A DNA stretch of 64,000 nt, taken from the NCBI RefSeq assembly GCF_023218935.1, contig NZ_JAJIAL010000002.1; one strand, written 5' to 3'. The notes under the pieces were generated by a model. That model did no database searches. It had not been told where the DNA came from and saw only the letters and a program-made list of their open reading frames with translations. The first letter of the stretch is position 1, and each line of letters begins with the position of its first letter. The position numbers were made by a program, and so were the translations under genes. Shown one piece after another: positions 59,823 to 64,000 of this stretch. Source of the stretch: Fructobacillus cardui. Lineage in GTDB: Bacteria > Bacillota > Bacilli > Lactobacillales > Lactobacillaceae.

Positions 59823-61150
59823 AAGCATTTCCCCCATTGTGGCCCCCAACCAAATTAGCCCGGCTAATCGCCGTGGCCCCCTTTTCTAACGAGATTGAAC
59901 GAACCAAACTTGCCGACCCAAAGCGGCGACGAATTTGGTCAACGACCGTATCAACCGGATCTTCCTCCTGGTCAGTTGGACTAGGATCCTTTTCAAAGAG
60001 TGAAATTTCTTGCACGCTTTCACTCGATAAGCCAGAAAAAGAAACCCCAATATAGCGAACTGGGTCACCCGACCATTGCTCTTGAAAAATACGTTTCAAA
60101 ACGGCCATTAAGGTTTGACTGCGGTTGGTTGGCTCGATGCGAATGGTCTGGTGCAGGCCTGTTTTAAGATTGTGGCGGGTGTTAAAAGCGATTCCTTGGT
60201 CAGCATAACCCAAGTAAAGTGACGCCAGGGTTGCTTGTTGTTGGTGCGCCCGGAGGCGACTTGCCACCTGGTCTGCCATTTCTTGCACCACCACTTGGAT
60301 GGCCCCTCCATCATGGTAATTTTCTGGTAAGACTTGTGAGTTCCCGTAAGACTTATCTTTTGGCGTGATTTTTTCCGTTAAATCAGACCGGTCGATGCCC
60401 CAAGCCAAGGCATAAAGTTGCTCCCCCATTAAGCCCAGCCGTTCTTTGAGGGCATATGGGTTTTGTTTGGCTAAATCGCCAATGCTTTCAATGCCCCACC
60501 GCTGCAATTTTTGTGCCGTTTTTGACCCAATACTCCAAACATGACCAAAGTTTGTCACGGGCCACAATTTTTTCGGTACGTCCTCATAGTGCCACTCGGC
60601 CAGTAGGTGTGGGGCCTTTTTCGCTTCTAAATCCAAAGCTAATTTGGCTAAAACCGGACTACCCCGATGCCAACTGAAAGGTAAATTCCCATTTCAGCCA
60701 AAACCTGCTTTTGAATTTTTTGTGCAACTTCTCTGGGGCTCTTGCCAAAGAGGTGCCAAAAATCAGTGATATCCAAGATTGATTCATCAATAGAATATGG
60801 TAGCAAATGGTCATCGTCAACGTATTGCTGGTAGATGGCATTAATGGCTAAGTTTTTTTGATATAAAGGTTCATCCGCGGCTCCGCCTTGACTAGGCCAG
60901 GAACATCTGGGACATCCTTTTGTCTGGTAACGTTGGAAATCCCCAATCGTTTCTTGGCCATTGGCGATGAGGCCAGCACTAACCCCCCGGTATCATTTTC
61001 CTGGTGTGACATCACTACCAGCATGGCCTTTAGCGGATTTAAACCCCGCTCAACCGCTTCACAGCTGGCATAGAAACTCTTTGAATCAATTAGAAAAACA
61101 ACCCGCCGGTCTTCCTTTTGATAAATTTTTGAAAAATCATTAATAGTCAT
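59815..61150 (-). pseudogene. Chromosomal Y-family (UmuC/UvrX-like) polymerase, two frameshifts
   Basis: Start ATG 61150 (MTINDFSKIYQKEDRRVVFL). Motifs are all present but in three frames: FLIDSKSFYASCEAVERG, then after a seven-T run (60853-60859) LPYSIDESILDITDFW, then after a lost base near 60660 SPVLAKLALDLEAKKAP to the end. Its closest visible relative is the intact polymerase of the conjugative element (10545-11861), with the same C-terminal NLVGGHNGGN.YE. The element copy may replace it. Confidence 0.9.
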
Positions 61151-61182
61151 CCGACAGGCTTCTCCTTATTAAGTCTGTTCTT

Positions 61183-61202
61183 ATTATACGAACAGATGTT
61201 CG
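61183..61202 (-). promoter_or_regulatory. SOS (LexA) box and -10 of the chromosomal cassette
   Basis: CGAACAGATGTTCG at 61189-61202 fits CGAACRNRYGTTYC at 13 of 14 positions; TATAAT (61183-61188) follows directly on the minus strand, the same arrangement as at 11894-11913. Confidence 0.85.
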
Positions 61203-61240
61203 CTTCCGCAAGGGAAAATCAGTAAAAATTTGCTAAGAAA

Positions 61241-61266
61241 AAGACCCAACGTCACCGTTAGGTCTC
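61241..61266 (-). terminator. Terminator of the glyA/fau unit
   Basis: AGACCTAACG-GTGA-CGTTGGGTCT on the minus strand followed by T5, 23 nt after the fau stop codon. Confidence 0.8.
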
Positions 61267-61288
61267 TCATCAAAATTTTATGTCACAA

Positions 61289-61834
61289 TCACTCATTTTC
61301 CAGGGCCACAACCTGGCCGACAACTTCATCAAAGTTGTCAGGTACCCAATCAACCCGCCTTTGTTCTGCTAGAGCGAGACTGATACTTTCCCCCTCGTAA
61401 TCGGCAAGAAAACGGTCATAATAACCGCCACCAAAACCGACTCGGAGGCCGGCATCACTAAAGGCGAGCCCTGGTACTAAGACCAAATCAATCGCTGATT
61501 TCTTCAGTTCCTGACCATTTTCGGGCTCTAAAATACCAAAACTTTCACCAGCTGTCAGGGCACTATCGGCACTGATTTTAACAAAGGTTAATTCTCGATC
61601 AACCACCTTCGCCAAGCCAACCGTTTTACCGGCCTGCCAGGCGGCCTCCATAATCGGTGTTGTCTCCACTTCAAAAGGAAGCGATGCCGTCACCGCGATA
61701 GTTTGTGCCTGAAGCCAGGCTGGTTGTTGAAACAGTTTTTGATATAACTGTTCTTCTTGTTCAGCCTTTGCTAGCGGGCTCAAGGCCTTCAACTTGGCTT
61801 TTTGTTCCTGGCGAATCGTCTTTTTATCAGGCAT
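61289..61834 (-). CDS. fau: 5-formyltetrahydrofolate cyclo-ligase
   Basis: 181 residues from the ATG at 61834 (MPDKKTIRQEQKAKLKALSP), 5 nt after GGAGGGG. Conserved family motifs are VLVPGLAFSDAGLRVGFGGGYYDRFL and the earlier ATP-contacting basic N-terminus. It converts 5-formyl-THF, an inhibitor made by SHMT, to 5,10-methenyl-THF. The gene lies just behind glyA (36 nt by the longer reading, 76 nt by this start), matching the shared folate job. Confidence 0.9.
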   Translation of the reverse strand: MPDKKTIRQEQKAKLKALSPLAKAEQEEQLYQKLFQQPAWLQAQTIAVTASLPFEVETTPIMEAAWQAGKTVGLAKVVDRELTFVKISADSALTAGESFGILEPENGQELKKSAIDLVLVPGLAFSDAGLRVGFGGGYYDRFLADYEGESISLALAEQRRVDWVPDNFDEVVGQVVALENE

Positions 61835-61909
61835 TTGTTCCCCTCCAGCGGATTCAAAGAAAAAAAGCTGCATTAACAGCTTTTCATCATTCTATACCAT
61901 TATTGGTCA

Positions 61910-63142
61910 TTACGGCAACTTGTGTGCCATTGCCAAGCGTTCTGCTTGCTTCTTAATGTCCTTTAATGCCTTTTCATTGTCATGGTTGTGAATTGCTTCT
62001 ACAATCAAACGGGCAACTTCAGCACTATCGTTTTCATCGAAACCACGAGTCGTGATGGCTGGTGTTCCGATACGAATTCCAGAAGTAATAAATGGACTGC
62101 GTTGTTCGTTTGGCAAAGCTTCCTTGTTTGTCGTGATTGAGACACGATCCAACAATTCTTGTGTTTCCTTACCTGTCAAATCAGTCTTCGTCAAATCCAA
62201 GTTAAAGAGATGGTTATCAGTACCACCAGCGACAACACGGATGTCATCAGTCTTTTCAAAGACTGCTACCATTGCTTGTGAATTCTTAATGATTTGCTTA
62301 GCATAGTCCTTAAATTCTGGACGCAATGCTTCACCGAAAGCAACGGCCTTCGCAGCAATCACGTGTTCCAAAGGTCCACCCTGTGAACCAGGGAAGATAG
62401 CTGAATTAATTTGCTTAGCGTACTTTTCTTGTGACAAGATAACCCCACCACGTGGGCCACGCAAAGTCTTGTGGGTTGTTGATGTCACGACATCAGCAAT
62501 GCCAACTGGATTTTGGTGCAAACCAGCTGCAACCAAACCAGCAATGTGAGCCATATCAACCATCAAGTAGGCCCCAACTTCATCGGCGATTTCACGGAAC
62601 TTCTTAAAGTCGATTGTTCGTGAATAAGCAGATGCACCAGCCACAATCATCTGTGGCTTGACTTCCTTGGCTTGTGCCATGATGGCATCATAGTCCAAAG
62701 TTTCAGTCTCTGGATCCAAACCGTAAGTTTCTGAATGGTAAACCTTACCAGAAAAACTTACCTTGGCTCCGTGAGTCAAGTGACCACCAGCATCCAAATC
62801 CATACCCAAAATTGTATCGCCTGGCTTCAAAAAGGCCATGTAGGTTGCTGCGTTTGCCTGTGAACCAGAATGTGGTTGCACATTGGCATACTCTGCACCA
62901 AACAATTCCTTCAAACGATCAATCGCAGCTTGTTCAACGATATCAACGTATTCCGTTCCACCATAGTAACGCTTGTAGGGATATCCTTCTGCGTACTTGT
63001 TCGTCAATACCGAACCTTGGGCGGCACGAACGGCTTTTGAAGCAAAGTTTTCAGAAGCAATCAATTCGATTGTCCGGTTTTGCCGGGCACCTTCTTGTTG
63101 AATGGCTGAAAAAATCAATGGGTCTTGGTCAGTAAAATTCAT
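61910..63142 (-). CDS. glyA: Serine hydroxymethyltransferase
   Basis: 410 residues, the usual length. PLP-binding lysine in DVVTSTTHKTLRGPRGG, active-site YAEGYPYKRYYGG, and PHSGSQANAATYMAF. Makes glycine and 5,10-methylene-THF from serine. Start ATG with GGAGAGC upstream. First gene of a glyA-fau unit. Confidence 0.95.
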   Translation of the reverse strand: MNFTDQDPLIFSAIQQEGARQNRTIELIASENFASKAVRAAQGSVLTNKYAEGYPYKRYYGGTEYVDIVEQAAIDRLKELFGAEYANVQPHSGSQANAATYMAFLKPGDTILGMDLDAGGHLTHGAKVSFSGKVYHSETYGLDPETETLDYDAIMAQAKEVKPQMIVAGASAYSRTIDFKKFREIADEVGAYLMVDMAHIAGLVAAGLHQNPVGIADVVTSTTHKTLRGPRGGVILSQEKYAKQINSAIFPGSQGGPLEHVIAAKAVAFGEALRPEFKDYAKQIIKNSQAMVAVFEKTDDIRVVAGGTDNHLFNLDLTKTDLTGKETQELLDRVSITTNKEALPNEQRSPFITSGIRIGTPAITTRGFDENDSAEVARLIVEAIHNHDNEKALKDIKKQAERLAMAHKLP

Positions 63143-63272
63143 GATTTAAGCTCTCCTGGGCATCTTCTTTCACTAAATCAAACAACATCAGCTAGCCAGT
63201 CAGCTGATTGACTAGTGTAAAGTCATTATAACAAATATTTATTGCGATAGTCTAGCATAAGTACGACTTTTA

Positions 63273-64000
63273 TTAAAATTCGTGCAAGTAATTATTTAAA
63301 TTGTTCGTGTTTAGCTGATTTTCTAGACCAATTAAGAGCTTTAGTCGGGCCTTTTGCCCATTAACGGCCGATGCGAAGATAGCTCCGGCCTTTTCGAGCT
63401 GCACGCCGCCACCAAGGTAATCATAAACCGGCTCCGCAATGCCCTTAAAGGACCGCGAAACAATCACAACAGGAATGCCAGCATCCAAGAGTTTTAAAAC
63501 CCCGAGGGCAGCATCCTCGCCCAAGTTTCCTGCTCCAAGTGCTTCAATCACGATGCCATCAATGCCTGAGTCAGCTAAAAGACTCAGAATGTGGCCATCC
63601 ATCCCGGCATAGGCTTTCATAACCGGAATTCTTTTATCAACGGCTTTAATTGGATAAGTTTGCTTATATGGTAGGTCGTAAAAGAAGAGAATTTTACGTT
63701 TATTAACCATACCCATCGCCCCAGAAATCGGTGAGGCAAAGGTGGCAACGTTCGTTGCATGTGTTTTCGTCACAAACCGGGCAGCATGAATTTCATCATT
63801 TAAAACAACCATGACACCCCGATTTTTTGACTGCTCATCGATGGCCACGCGCAAGGCCGATTGGAAATTATATAAACCATCGGAGCCTAATTCGTTGGAG
63901 GACCGCATAGCACCGGTCATGACAATTGGAATTTCAAAGGAAAGTGTTCCATCCAAGAAGAATGAGGTCTCTTCCAACGTATCCGTCCCGTGCGTGATGA
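63273..64000 (-). CDS. ansA: Type I L-asparaginase, C-terminal 242 residues (cut by window edge)
   Basis: The frame is open to the right edge; upstream of the first internal Met it reads ITHGTDTLEETSFF, which contains the second catalytic Thr-Asp motif (HGTDTLEET). Then IVMTGAMRSSNELGSDGLYN, the substrate loop, and VKAYAGMDG, IEALGAGNLG. Cytoplasmic enzyme releasing ammonia from asparagine. The N-terminal catalytic Thr lies outside the window. Confidence 0.9.
   Translation of the reverse strand, partial: ITHGTDTLEETSFFLDGTLSFEIPIVMTGAMRSSNELGSDGLYNFQSALRVAIDEQSKNRGVMVVLNDEIHAARFVTKTHATNVATFASPISGAMGMVNKRKILFFYDLPYKQTYPIKAVDKRIPVMKAYAGMDGHILSLLADSGIDGIVIEALGAGNLGEDAALGVLKLLDAGIPVVIVSRSFKGIAEPVYDYLGGGVQLEKAGAIFASAVNGQKARLKLLIGLENQLNTNNLNNYLHEF

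Overview
The window looks like a low-GC lactic acid bacterium (Lactobacillales, most plausibly Lactobacillaceae including the Leuconostoc/Weissella/Oenococcus side). The basis is gene content: pyruvate oxidase, 2,3-BPG-dependent phosphoglycerate mutase, T-box and TPP leaders, YeiH, AmtB, SemiSWEET, and plasmid-type Gram-positive conjugation genes. Genus cannot be fixed by eye. No rRNA, tRNA or CRISPR was seen.

Positions 1 to about 31.6 kb are a conjugative element read almost entirely on the minus strand. From high to low coordinates it has: XRE regulator and RepA_N-type initiator with internal iterons (27.8-28.9 kb); SSB and small accessory proteins (26.1-27.8 kb); two membrane-anchored proteins (24.4-25.8 kb); an oriT-like repeat region (24.1-24.35 kb); RHH protein, two unknowns, MobL-type relaxase and a sigma-70-family factor (20.1-24.1 kb); Toprim primase, acidic protein and a Clp/Hsp100 ATPase (16.0-19.8 kb); VirB2-like pilin, topoisomerase III and two small proteins (13.0-15.9 kb); a holin-like toxin (12.7-12.8 kb); an SOS-controlled Y-family polymerase cassette (9.9-11.9 kb); a decayed type III restriction gene; a Fic protein; and a type IV secretion block with VirD4, VirB6-like, VirB3-like, TrsD-like and VirB4 components running off the left edge.

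The most striking feature is a bipartite motif of fixed geometry, GGKACATCWGTA-N15-ACCAWAGT, found upstream of four conjugation operons (boxes at 1425, 7308, 15972 and 19846). The same element carries its own sigma factor, translationally coupled to the relaxase. I infer a dedicated sigma regulon for conjugation.

Positions 29.3-32.0 kb form the junction: a chimeric ORF joining an FtsK/TcpA-like N-terminus to an IS30 transposase C-terminus, AT-rich membrane proteins, and a T-box leader with no recognisable aminoacyl-tRNA or amino-acid gene after it. A RepA_N plasmid beside chromosomal genes suggests plasmid integration, though only one boundary is in view.

Positions 32-64 kb are chromosomal and heavily decayed. 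Intact genes include a ferric-reductase-like oxidoreductase, SemiSWEET, ProX-type editing protein, rmlB, a ClC channel, cysE, amtB, yeiH, HAD phosphatases, gpmA, pyruvate oxidase, fau, glyA and an asparaginase (cut by the right edge). Broken genes include apbE, an Rgg-type regulator, ribB, ilvD, a BASS transporter, a P-type ATPase, a GNAT enzyme, proB, proA, an amidotransferase, a thiW-like gene, a nitroreductase and a second Y-family polymerase cassette. Some breaks fall in mononucleotide runs and could be sequencing errors; nonsense codons, fusions and deletions point to real loss. The pattern implies lost proline, branched-chain amino acid and riboflavin synthesis capacity at these loci.
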